Assembly (NCBI GenBank): GCA_944393755.1
Contig: CALYBF010000007.1
Location: 1-20,628, forward strand
Length of the DNA: 20,628 nucleotides
Source of the DNA: an uncultured Clostridia bacterium
Lineage (GTDB): Bacteria; Bacillota; Clostridia; TANB77; CAG-508
Direction of reading: 5' to 3'
Part shown: piece after piece, positions 14,155 to 20,628 of the stretch
Numbering within the stretch: position 1 is the first letter of the stretch
Layout: each line of letters opens with the position of its first letter
The notes under the pieces: generated by a model
What the model was told of the DNA's origin: nothing
What the model saw: the letters and a program-made list of their open reading frames with translations, nothing else
The model's database searches: none
Position numbers and translations under genes: made by a program

Positions 14155-14720
14155 ATGGAAAAGAAACATATAATTTCATTAGGTGGAGAACTTGCAAGTC
14201 GGGAAAGGTACAGTATCAAAAATATTAATGGAAAGACTAAACTATACTGTATATAGAAATGGAGATTATTTTAGAAAATTAGCCAAAGAAAGTGGTATGG
14301 ATGTTACTACTTTTAATGAATATGTAAAAACACATCCAGAAATAGATAGAAATATAGAAAATAGTGCAGCTGAATATGCAAAAGAACACGATAATTTTAT
14401 AATAGATGCACGCCTTCGGATGGTATGCTGTGCCAGAATCTTTTAAAGTATATTTAAAAGTAGATATTAATATTGCAGCTAAAAGAGTATTTAATGATGA
14501 AGCAAGAAGAGATAGTGAAAGAAAATTTAGTACAGTAGAAGAACAAAAACAAGACATAGAAAAAAGATATAATTTAGAAAATGCAAGATATTTTGAATTA
14601 TATGGAGTAAGAAAAGAAGATGAATCTAACTATGATTTAGTTCTAGATACAAGTAATTTAACACCAAATGAAGTCGCAGATAAAATAGAAGAAGAATATA
14701 AAAAATGGTTAGAAGAATAA
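14155..14720 (+). CDS. Cytidylate-kinase-like P-loop kinase, needing two +1 frameshifts
   Basis: Read with two single-base skips (C14200 and C14417), this gene encodes a 187-residue P-loop kinase of the cytidylate-kinase-like group (AAA family of CMP kinase folds). The Walker A motif GELASGKGT spans residues 11-19, with the first shift exactly between Ser15 and Gly16. YRNGDYFRKLAKESGMD, FNEYVKTHPEIDRNIE and FIIDARLGWYAVPESFKVYL follow; the second shift is between Leu87 and Gly88. The C-terminal half (RVFNDEARRDSERKF, DIEKRYNLENARYFELYG) is the usual lid and helix region. In the zero frame it would stop after 34 codons. Start has ATGGAGAAA. The specific nucleotide substrate is not certain: (d)CMP is the default guess. 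It occupies the place near rpoZ where gmk is expected but lacks Gmk signatures. Confidence 0.85.
14197..14203 (+). other. +1 frameshift site 1 in the kinase gene: AGT CGG G
   Basis: Zero frame reads GCA AGT CGG GAA AGG TAC and reaches TAG at 14257-14259. Dropping C14200 gives GCA AGT GGG AAA GGT ACA, encoding ASGKGT, the heart of the Walker A motif. Loss of this Gly-Lys would abolish phosphate binding, so the unshifted product cannot be a kinase. Confidence 0.88.
14414..14420 (+). other. +1 frameshift site 2 in the kinase gene: CTT CGG A
   Basis: The frame set by site 1 reads CGC CTT CGG ATG GTA TGC and ends at a stop at 14444-14446. Dropping C14417 gives CGC CTT GGA TGG TAT GCT, encoding RLGWYAVPESF, which continues smoothly to 14720. 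Two independent +1 corrections in one gene with the same local sequence are hard to explain by ordinary decay. Confidence 0.86.
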
Positions 14721-14751
14721 AAGGTGAGATTTAATATAAGCTCACTTTTTT
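14719..14751 (+). terminator. Terminator or attenuator just before priA
   Basis: 10-bp stem AAAAGGTGAG (14719-14728) / CTCACTTTTT (14741-14750) with one G-T pair and a 12-base loop, followed by T. Only 16 bases separate it from the priA start and there is no room for a promoter between them, so it must be partly read through or act as an attenuator that lowers priA expression. Confidence 0.65.
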
Positions 14752-14767
14752 CAATAAAGGAGCTAAA

Positions 14768-17015
14768 ATGATAGCAGAAGTAATAATAAATAGAACAGCA
14801 AAAAAATTAAATAGGACTTTTGATTATAATATACCAAAAGAATTACAAGACTTTGTTATAATAGGTAGCAAAGTTTTAGTTCCATTTGGTAAAAGTGGAA
14901 AATTAGAAGAAGCTTTTGTGGTAAGAATAAAGAATAAATCAGAATATGAAGTAAAAGATATAGAAAAAATAGAAGATTCTTTAACTGATGATAAAATAGA
15001 ACTTGCAAAATGGATGGCAAAAAGATATTTTTGTAATATATCAGATTGTATAAAATTAATGTTACAACCAGGAACAAGAACCAAAGAAAGAAAGATGCAA
15101 GATAAGAAAATACAAGCAGTGTATTTGAAAAAGAATATAGAAGAGATAGAATTAGATATAGAAGCGGGAAGAATAAAATCAGAAAAACAAAAAAAGATAT
15201 TAAATTTTGTAAAACAAAATGAAGGTGTAACAATACCAGAAATAGAAATGCTATTAGATTGTTCAAGAGCGATAGTAAAAACTTTAGTAAAAAATGATTA
15301 TTTAGAAATATTAGATAAAAAAATAGAAAGAGACCCTTTAAGAAACAAAAAAATAGAAAAAACTAATTTCTTAAAATTAACTGAAGAACAAGAAAAAGCA
15401 TTTGAAAAAGTAAGAAAAACAATTTGTGAAGGCGATTTTAAAGAGTATTTATTATATGGAGTAACAGGATCTCGGAAAAACAGAAATATATTTACAGTTA
15501 ATAGAAGAAGTTTTAAAAAAAGAAAAAACAGCAATAGTATTAGTGCCAGAAATATCATTAACACCACAAATGTTAGATAGATTTATATCAAGATTTGGAA
15601 AAGAGAAAATAGCGATATTGCATAGTAAATTATCAATTGGTGAAAAATATGATGAGTGGGATAAAATAAAAACAAAAAAAGCAAAAATAGTAATAGGAGC
15701 AAGGTCTGCAATATTTGCACCTGTAGAAGATTTGGGGATAATAATAATTGATGAAGAACATGATAGTTCTTATAAATCAGAATCAAACCCTAAATATGAT
15801 GCAAAACAAGTAGCAAAATATATTGCAAAACAAAATAAATGTCCTTTGCTTTTAGGTAGTGCAACACCAGATTTAAAAGAGTATTATAAAGCAAAAGAAT
15901 TAGGACAAATAGAATTATTGGAATTAACAAAAAGAGCAAATGAAGCAAGCCTTCCAAAAGTAACAATAATAGACTTAAAAGAAGAACTTGCAAGTGGAAA
16001 TAAATCAATGCTAAGTAGAGAATTATATAAGTCAATAGAAGAAAACTTAAAAAATAAAAAACAGACAATATTGTTTTTAAACAGAAGAGGTTATTCTACA
16101 TTTGTAATGTGCAGAAATTGTGGATATGTAGCCAAATGTAAAAATTGTAATATAAGCCTTACATATCATAGTTATAACAAAAAACTAAAATGCCATTATT
16201 GTGGATATGAAGAAAATCTTGTAAACATTTGCCCAGAGTGTGGAAGCGATAAAATAAGATATTTTGGAACAGGAACACAAAAATTAGAACAAGAAATAAA
16301 AAAAGAATTTCCAAATGCTAGTACTATTAGGATGGATGTAGATACAGTAAGCAAGAAAAACTCACACGAGGAAATATTAAATAAATTTAAAGAAGACAAT
16401 ATAGATATATTAATAGGAACACAAATGGTAGTAAAAGGACATCATTTCCCAAATGTAACATTAGTAGGAGTAATTACAGCAGATAGTTCACTTAATATAG
16501 ATGATTATAGAGCAAATGAGAGAACATTTGACATATTAACACAAGTAGCAGGAAGAGCAGGAAGAGAAAAAGACAAACCAGGAAAAGTAATAATACAAAC
16601 ATATAACCCAGATAATTTTACAATAGAATGTTCAAAAGAACAAAATTATAAGAAATTTTATGAAACAGAAATATTAATACGTAAACAGTTGAAATATCCA
16701 CCATTTTGCGATATAATAATAATTGGGTTTAATGGTTTAAAAGAACAAAAATTAATAGATATTAGTAAAAAAACTTATAATTATTTAAAACAAAAATTAG
16801 AAGTTTTAGAAGAGGATGAAAAAATCAAAATATTTAAACCAATGCCAGCACCAATAGATAAAATACAAAATAGGTATAGATATAGAATAATAATAAAAGG
16901 AAAGATGAACGAAAAAATAAATGATGTACTAAATGAATATATACAAAAAGTTTATCAAAAAGATTTAAAAGATATTAGAATATCAATAGATGTAAACCCT
17001 AATAATATGGCATAA
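14768..17015 (+). CDS. priA: Primosomal helicase PriA, needing a +1 frameshift
   Basis: PriA is the 3'-5' helicase that recognises stalled forks and reloads the replisome. Skipping C15473 gives a 748-residue protein, normal for Firmicutes. N-terminal DNA-binding part 1-105 (FDYNIPKELQD, VPFGKSGKLEEAFVV); winged-helix linker; helicase domain with Walker A VTGSGKT at 232-238, the shift lying between Ser235 and Gly236; Walker B DEEH at 328-331; GSATPDLKEY; zinc-binding Cys clusters (CRNCGYVAKCKNC, CHYCGY, CPECG); GTGTQKLEQEI; QVAGRAGRE. The zero frame ends at 15578-15580 after about 270 residues and would lack all helicase motifs after motif I. The start has AAAGGAG. def follows 20 bases later. 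Confidence 0.94.
15470..15476 (+). other. +1 frameshift site in priA: TCT CGG A
   Basis: Zero frame reads GGA TCT CGG AAA AAC AGA; dropping C15473 gives GGA TCT GGA AAA ACA GAA, encoding GSGKTE of the PriA Walker A motif, and the reading continues to 17015. The zero-frame product after the site is basic nonsense (RKNRNIFTVNRRS). A GGAG lies about 13 bases upstream, but the other sites lack a consistent equivalent. Confidence 0.88.
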
Positions 17016-17035
17016 GCAAAGGAGGATAAAGGAAA

Positions 17036-17527
17036 ATGGCAATTAGAAATTTAAGATATGAAGGAGACGAAATATTAAAAAAGAAATCAAGAGAAGTACC
17101 AGAAGAAGATATTTTGACGGAAAAAATACAAACATTGATTGATGATATGATAGAAACAATGCATAAATACAATGGAGTAGGCTTAGCAGCTGTACAAGTT
17201 GGTATTTTAAAAAGACTAATTGTAATAGATTTATATGATGATAATGGTCCTATAGTATTAATAAACCCAGTAATTATTAAAACAAAAGGTGAGCAAGAAG
17301 TAGAAGAAGGGTGTTTAAGTTTTCCAAATCAATTTGCAAAAGTTATAAGACCACAAGAAGTAGTTGCAGAATATACTGATAGAGAAGGAAAACGTATGAG
17401 AGTAAAAGCAAAAGAGTTATTAGCACAAGCAATAGCACACGAAGTAGACCACTTAAATGGAGAATTATTTATAAATAAAATAATACCAGGAACATTAGAA
17501 TATGTAGAACCAGAAAACAATAACTAA
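17036..17527 (+). CDS. def: Peptide deformylase
   Basis: Removes the formyl group from the N-terminal Met of new proteins; iron/zinc metalloenzyme. 163 residues. All three motifs are present: GVGLAAVQ (47-54), EGCLS (91-95, metal Cys) and HEVDH (135-139, metal His pair and catalytic Glu). The start has the strong AAAGGAGGATAAAGGAAA. It lies 21 bases before fmt, the enzyme that adds the same formyl group, a conserved pairing. Confidence 0.97.
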   Translation: MAIRNLRYEGDEILKKKSREVPEEDILTEKIQTLIDDMIETMHKYNGVGLAAVQVGILKRLIVIDLYDDNGPIVLINPVIIKTKGEQEVEEGCLSFPNQFAKVIRPQEVVAEYTDREGKRMRVKAKELLAQAIAHEVDHLNGELFINKIIPGTLEYVEPENNN

Positions 17528-17548
17528 AGTTTAGAAAGGAAGAAATTA

Positions 17549-18505
17549 ATGAAAATAGTTTTTATGGGTACACCAGATTTTGCAGAAGAAAGTTTAAAGG
17601 CTGTATATGAAGCTGGTTATGAAATTTTAACAGTTGTAACTAACCCTGATAGGAAACAAGGTAGAGGTATGAAAATGTCTGTTTCTCCTGTTAAAAAATT
17701 TGCAGAAGAAAAAGGACTTCAAATATTACAACCAGAAAAGGTTAGAAATAACGAAGAGTTTATATCTAAAATAAAAGATTTAAAACCAGATGTTATTTGT
17801 GTTGTTGCTTATGGTAAAATACTTCCAAAAGAAATTTTAGATATTCCAAAAATTGGTTGTATTAATGTACATGGCTCATTACTTCCCAAATATAGAGGTG
17901 CAGCTCCAATACAATGGGCAGTTTTAAATGGTGATAGAGAAACTGGTATTACTACAATGTATATGGATGTTGGTATGGATACTGGAGATATGATTTTAAA
18001 AGAAAAAGTTACAATTGGTGATGATGAGACAACAGGTGAATTATGGGATAGATTATCTAAAATAGGTGGAGAACTTTTAGTTAAAACTCTAAAAGAGATA
18101 GAAAATGGAACAGCAAAACGTATAAAACAAGGAGAAGATTTTTCTCTTGCACCAATGCTTGATAAGTCTATTGCTAAAATAGATTGGGAAAATAAGACAG
18201 CTAGAGAAATTAAAAACTTAGTAAGAGGTTTAAATCCTATAATGGGTGCTTATAGTTTTATAAATGGTAAGAAAGTTAAGTTTTGGAAAGTTGATGTATT
18301 AGATGATAAAGAAATAGATACAGAGAACAAAGAAAATCTAGAAAACGGAACAGTTTTAATTTCAGATGCAAAACAAGGTTTATTTATAAAAGCAAAAGAT
18401 GGAATATTAAAAGTATTAGAAATACAAGGAGAAAATGCTAAAAAAATGGATATAGCTAGTTTCTTAAGAGGAAATAAAATAGAAAAATTTGATATTTTCA
18501 AATAG
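17549..18505 (+). CDS. fmt: Methionyl-tRNA formyltransferase
   Basis: Transfers a formyl group from 10-formyl-tetrahydrofolate to Met-tRNA-fMet for initiation. 318 residues, typical. Start MKIVFMGTPDFAEESLKAVY; folate-binding region with INVHGSLLPKYRGAAPIQWA at about 106-125, including the catalytic Asn-His pair; MDVGMDTGDM near 144. A C-terminal OB-like tRNA-binding domain covers about 205-315 (VRGLNPIMGAYSFINGKKVK). Start has AGAAAGGAAGAAATTA. Last gene of the plus-strand run, convergent with murC. Confidence 0.97.
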   Translation: MKIVFMGTPDFAEESLKAVYEAGYEILTVVTNPDRKQGRGMKMSVSPVKKFAEEKGLQILQPEKVRNNEEFISKIKDLKPDVICVVAYGKILPKEILDIPKIGCINVHGSLLPKYRGAAPIQWAVLNGDRETGITTMYMDVGMDTGDMILKEKVTIGDDETTGELWDRLSKIGGELLVKTLKEIENGTAKRIKQGEDFSLAPMLDKSIAKIDWENKTAREIKNLVRGLNPIMGAYSFINGKKVKFWKVDVLDDKEIDTENKENLENGTVLISDAKQGLFIKAKDGILKVLEIQGENAKKMDIASFLRGNKIEKFDIFK

Positions 18506-18535
18506 AAAAAACCACTTTATATAGTGGCTTTTTTT
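18506..18535 (+). terminator. Bidirectional terminator between fmt and murC
   Basis: Stem CCACT (18512-18516) / AGTGG (18523-18527), with one A-C mismatch then A/T pairs extending it, and a T run to 18535. An A run on the other flank means the minus-strand murC transcript can also end here. The stem is short. Confidence 0.65.
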
Positions 18536-18541
18536 AAACTT

Positions 18542-19924
18542 CTATTTTAATAACATTGGTCCTATTTCAGTTACAGTTCCTGCTCCTAAAGTAATTACAA
18601 TATCATTTGGACTAATATTTTCTTTCACATATTTAACACAATCTTCAAAATCTGGTATATATTTAGCTTCTTTTCCTAAAGAATTTATTTTTTCTACTAA
18701 ATCTTTAGAAGATATATTAAATGTATTTTTTTCTCTAGCTGCATATATATCTAAAATAATTATATTATCAAAATCAATTAAAGCTTTAGCAAAATCATCT
18801 AATAATGTTTTAGTCCTACTATAAGTATGTGGCTGGAATATAACCCAAGATTTGTTATATTTTTTATTTGATAGTGAATTGTATGTTGCTTTTATTTCTG
18901 TTGGGTGATGTGCGTAATCATCATACACACTGGCATTTCCATTTATTTTTCCTTTAAATTCAAATCTTCTATGTGCTCCTGTAAATTTTTCTAAAGCTGA
19001 TGCAATATCTTTTCTTTCAATTCCATATTCAGTGCATAAGGCAGTGCAAGCTAAAGCATTTAAAATATTGTGTTTTCCTGGAACAGAAAGTTTTATCGTA
19101 ACAAAGAATTCGTTTTTATAATAAACATCAAATTTTGCAAAACCATCATCATCAAAAGAAATGTTTTTTGCTGTGAAATCAGAGTCTTGGTTTTCTATTC
19201 CATATGTATAAACTTTAGCAGTTGTATACTCTCTTAAATCTAAACAATTTTTATCATCACCATTTAATACTAATATACCATCATTTGGAAGCAATTTAAC
19301 ATATTTTATAAAAGCATTTTTTATATTGTCAAATGTTTTAAAATAGTCTAAATGGTCATTATCTATATTTAAAATAATTTCTGCTTTAGGACTGAATTTT
19401 AGAAAACTTTCTACATATTCACAAGCTTCTATTATAAAATGTTCGCTATTTCCAACTCTGTAATTTCCATTTAATGGTTTTAATAAAGCCCCTACTTGAA
19501 TACTTGGGTCTTTTAAACCGTCTAAAAAACATAGAGATATCATAGAAGTTGTTGTTGTTTTTCCATGTGTTCCTGATATACAAATAGTATCTTTATAACA
19601 ACGAGTTATTTCACCTAAAAAGTCAGCTCTTTCTATTGTTGGAATTCCTAATTTTTTAGCTTCTATCATTTCTGGGTCATCTTGTTTTATTGCAGCAGAA
19701 TAAACCACAACATCAGAATTTCTTACGTCTTCTATGTTGTGTCCAATAACAACTTTTATTCCTTTTTTTAATAATAATTGCACTGCTTCAGAATCAGATG
19801 CGTCAGAACCTGTAACGTTAAAGCCCCAGTTTTGAAGTATTGCTGCTATTCCACTCATACTAATTCCGCCAATTCCAATCATATGTATATTTTTATATTT
19901 TTTTATATGTTCTATATTTGGCAT
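18542..19924 (-). CDS. murC: UDP-N-acetylmuramate-L-alanine ligase MurC
   Basis: Adds L-Ala to UDP-MurNAc using ATP, the first step in making the peptidoglycan stem peptide in the cytosol. 460 residues. N-terminal Rossmann-like domain (HMIGIGGISMSGIAAIL, VTGSDASDS); central ATP domain with P-loop ISGTHGKTTTTSM at about 111-123, a Glu/Asn stretch IIEACEY and NIDNDHLDYF; C-terminal domain with GAHRRFEFKG, YDDYAHHPTEIKAT and FQPHTYSRTK. The start is preceded by AGAGGAGCG about 11 bases upstream on the minus strand. It is divergent from spoVG. Confidence 0.97.
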   Translation of the reverse strand: MPNIEHIKKYKNIHMIGIGGISMSGIAAILQNWGFNVTGSDASDSEAVQLLLKKGIKVVIGHNIEDVRNSDVVVYSAAIKQDDPEMIEAKKLGIPTIERADFLGEITRCYKDTICISGTHGKTTTTSMISLCFLDGLKDPSIQVGALLKPLNGNYRVGNSEHFIIEACEYVESFLKFSPKAEIILNIDNDHLDYFKTFDNIKNAFIKYVKLLPNDGILVLNGDDKNCLDLREYTTAKVYTYGIENQDSDFTAKNISFDDDGFAKFDVYYKNEFFVTIKLSVPGKHNILNALACTALCTEYGIERKDIASALEKFTGAHRRFEFKGKINGNASVYDDYAHHPTEIKATYNSLSNKKYNKSWVIFQPHTYSRTKTLLDDFAKALIDFDNIIILDIYAAREKNTFNISSKDLVEKINSLGKEAKYIPDFEDCVKYVKENISPNDIVITLGAGTVTEIGPMLLK

Positions 19925-20075
19925 TTTAAAAACACGCTCCTCTTATGATTACAAATTATATAATTATATTGGTAAAATTTCAAGTGTTTACATCATATAA
20001 TATTAAAAAAATAAAGAAATGTTACAAGTAAGATAAAATTATATTAATAAATTTAATTTTTTTGTAAAAAAAAGA

Positions 20076-20100
20076 AGGAAAAAAGTTTTTTATGAAGAAT
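20076..20100 (+). promoter_or_regulatory. Sigma-H-like promoter of spoVG
   Basis: AGGAAAA starting at 20076 and GAAT at 20097-20100 have the same 21-base start-to-start distance as the AGGATTT / GAAT boxes I recall for the sigma-H P1 promoter of B. subtilis spoVG. No better sigma-A promoter was seen in 19925-20171. It suggests a sigma-H (transition-state) programme in this organism. The rest of the 247-base gap is A/T-rich and no other feature was found. Confidence 0.6.
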
Positions 20101-20171
20101 AATATAATTGTACATAAGATTAAACGGTATGTACAAAATTTTTAAAACTTAAGGAAGGCAGGTGCACCAAA

Positions 20172-20447
20172 ATGCAAATTACAGATGTACGTTTAAGAAA
20201 AGTAAATTCAGAGAACAGAATGAAAGCTGTTGCTTCTGTAACATTCGATAACGAATTCGCAGTACACGATATTAAAGTTATCGAAAGCCAAAATGGATTA
20301 TTTATAGCTATGCCTAGCAGAAAAACTCCTAATGGAGAATTCAAAGATATAGCTCATCCAATCAATGCTGAAACTAGAGAGAAAATTCAAAAAGCTATTT
20401 TAGAAGCTTATGAAGCTCCAGAACAAACAGAAGAATCAGCAGAATAA
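20172..20447 (+). CDS. spoVG: Septation/regulatory protein SpoVG
   Basis: SpoVG is a small nucleic-acid-binding regulator linked to septation and late transition-state genes. 91 residues. The family start MQITDVRLRKV and the core AVASVTFDNEFAVHDIKVIE, GLFIAMPSRKTPNGEFKDIAHPI are unmistakable. A short acidic tail (APEQTEESAE) follows. The ribosome binding site is AAGGAAGGCAGGTG. It is driven by a sigma-H-like promoter and closed by a terminator. Codon use is more balanced (GCT, ATC, TAC), as expected for a highly expressed gene. Confidence 0.96.
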   Translation: MQITDVRLRKVNSENRMKAVASVTFDNEFAVHDIKVIESQNGLFIAMPSRKTPNGEFKDIAHPINAETREKIQKAILEAYEAPEQTEESAE

Positions 20448-20457
20448 TAAAAAATAG

Positions 20458-20487
20458 AAAGCGTCATTTAGGCGCTTTTTTGTTTTT
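20458..20487 (+). terminator. Terminator of spoVG
   Basis: 8-bp stem AAAGCGTC (20458-20465) / GGCGCTTT (20471-20478) with one T-G pair, loop ATTTA, then a T tract interrupted by one G (to about 20487). Confidence 0.88.
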
Positions 20488-20545
20488 GTCGTTATTTTAA
20501 TTATTTGATTTTAAATTAAATTTTTATTATAATTTTAGGATGTTT

Positions 20546-20585
20546 TTTCAAAAAGAAAAAATCAATCATTTTACTGATTGATTTT
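20546..20585 (-). terminator. Minus-strand terminator of a gene entering from the right edge
   Basis: On the minus strand a perfect 11-bp stem AAAATCAATCA / TGATTGATTTT (plus positions 20558-20568 and 20575-20585), loop GTAAAA, is followed by TTCTTTTT, a good terminator for a minus-strand transcript. In the other direction there is no T tract beyond the stem. Upstream, to 20628, two minus-strand frames are possible gene ends: one ends APMMYLLELI with TAG at 20596-20598, the other runs 36 residues through the hairpin to TAA at 20516-20518. Neither is long enough to identify. Confidence 0.7.
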
Positions 20586-20628
20586 ACGTCTTCTGCTATA
20601 TTAGTTCTAACAGATACATCATTGGTGC

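Noticed and set aside
14155..14720. Calling the broken kinase gene gmk from its neighbourhood
   Set aside because: The Walker A context (ISLGGELASGKGT) and the rest of the protein match the cytidylate-kinase-like group, not guanylate kinase.
1..20628. CRISPR array, prophage, insertion sequence or toxin-antitoxin pair
   Set aside because: No spaced repeat arrays, transposase, integrase or phage-like proteins were seen; gene order is ordinary chromosomal housekeeping.
20516..20628. Naming the minus-strand gene at the right edge
   Set aside because: Only 10 or 36 residues are visible depending on the frame; neither shows a recognisable motif, so only the terminator is reported.

Overview
The window is very A+T-rich, with AGA/TTA/ATA-dominated codon use. 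It carries Firmicutes gene neighbourhoods: pheS-pheT, ylxM-ffh-rpsP-khpA-rimM-trmD-rplS, yicC-remA-rpoZ-priA-def-fmt, and murC divergent from spoVG. Together with rubrerythrin, RemA and a sigma-H-like spoVG promoter, this suggests an anaerobic, probably gut-dwelling member of the Clostridia. I cannot name the species.

Layout: (1) 1-3478, the end of pheS, a 95-residue unknown protein and pheT. (2) 3479-4790, a 54-residue membrane protein, a separately transcribed Nudix hydrolase that looks compositionally foreign, and a minus-strand two-helix membrane protein. (3) 4858-9157, an SRP/ribosome-maturation operon ending in an L19 protein with an unusual 86-residue acidic tail. (4) 9160-11150, single genes with their own promoters and terminators: a DUF45-type peptidase lacking its catalytic Glu, tRNA-Gln(CUG), rubrerythrin and a 72-residue orphan. 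(5) 11194-18535, a long co-directional run: rsmE, a membrane protein with a Lys/Glu tail, yicC, remA, rpoZ, a cytidylate-kinase-like P-loop kinase, priA, def, fmt. (6) 18542-20628, murC on the minus strand, spoVG on the plus strand, and a minus-strand terminator at the edge.

The main observation concerns translation. Three genes that should be intact (ffh, the cytidylate-kinase-like gene and priA) are broken at four places, all in the same way. At each place one extra C sits between a codon ending in T and a conserved glycine codon, so the zero frame reads NNT CGG N. Skipping the C (+1 shift) restores a full-length, family-typical protein every time, twice inside the Walker A P-loop. By eye, in-frame CGG is otherwise absent from the window except once in the foreign-looking Nudix gene, although GGN, CGT and CGA codons are read normally. 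The simplest biological reading is that CGG is an unassigned or starved codon at which ribosomes shift +1, with out-of-frame glycyl-tRNA pairing. Systematic sequence error is the main competing explanation.

Functionally most of the window serves translation and its quality control (tRNA charging, SRP targeting, ribosome assembly, tRNA/rRNA methylation, start-Met formylation and deformylation), with DNA replication restart (PriA) and cell-wall synthesis (MurC) alongside. If the shift is real, these core functions depend on it.
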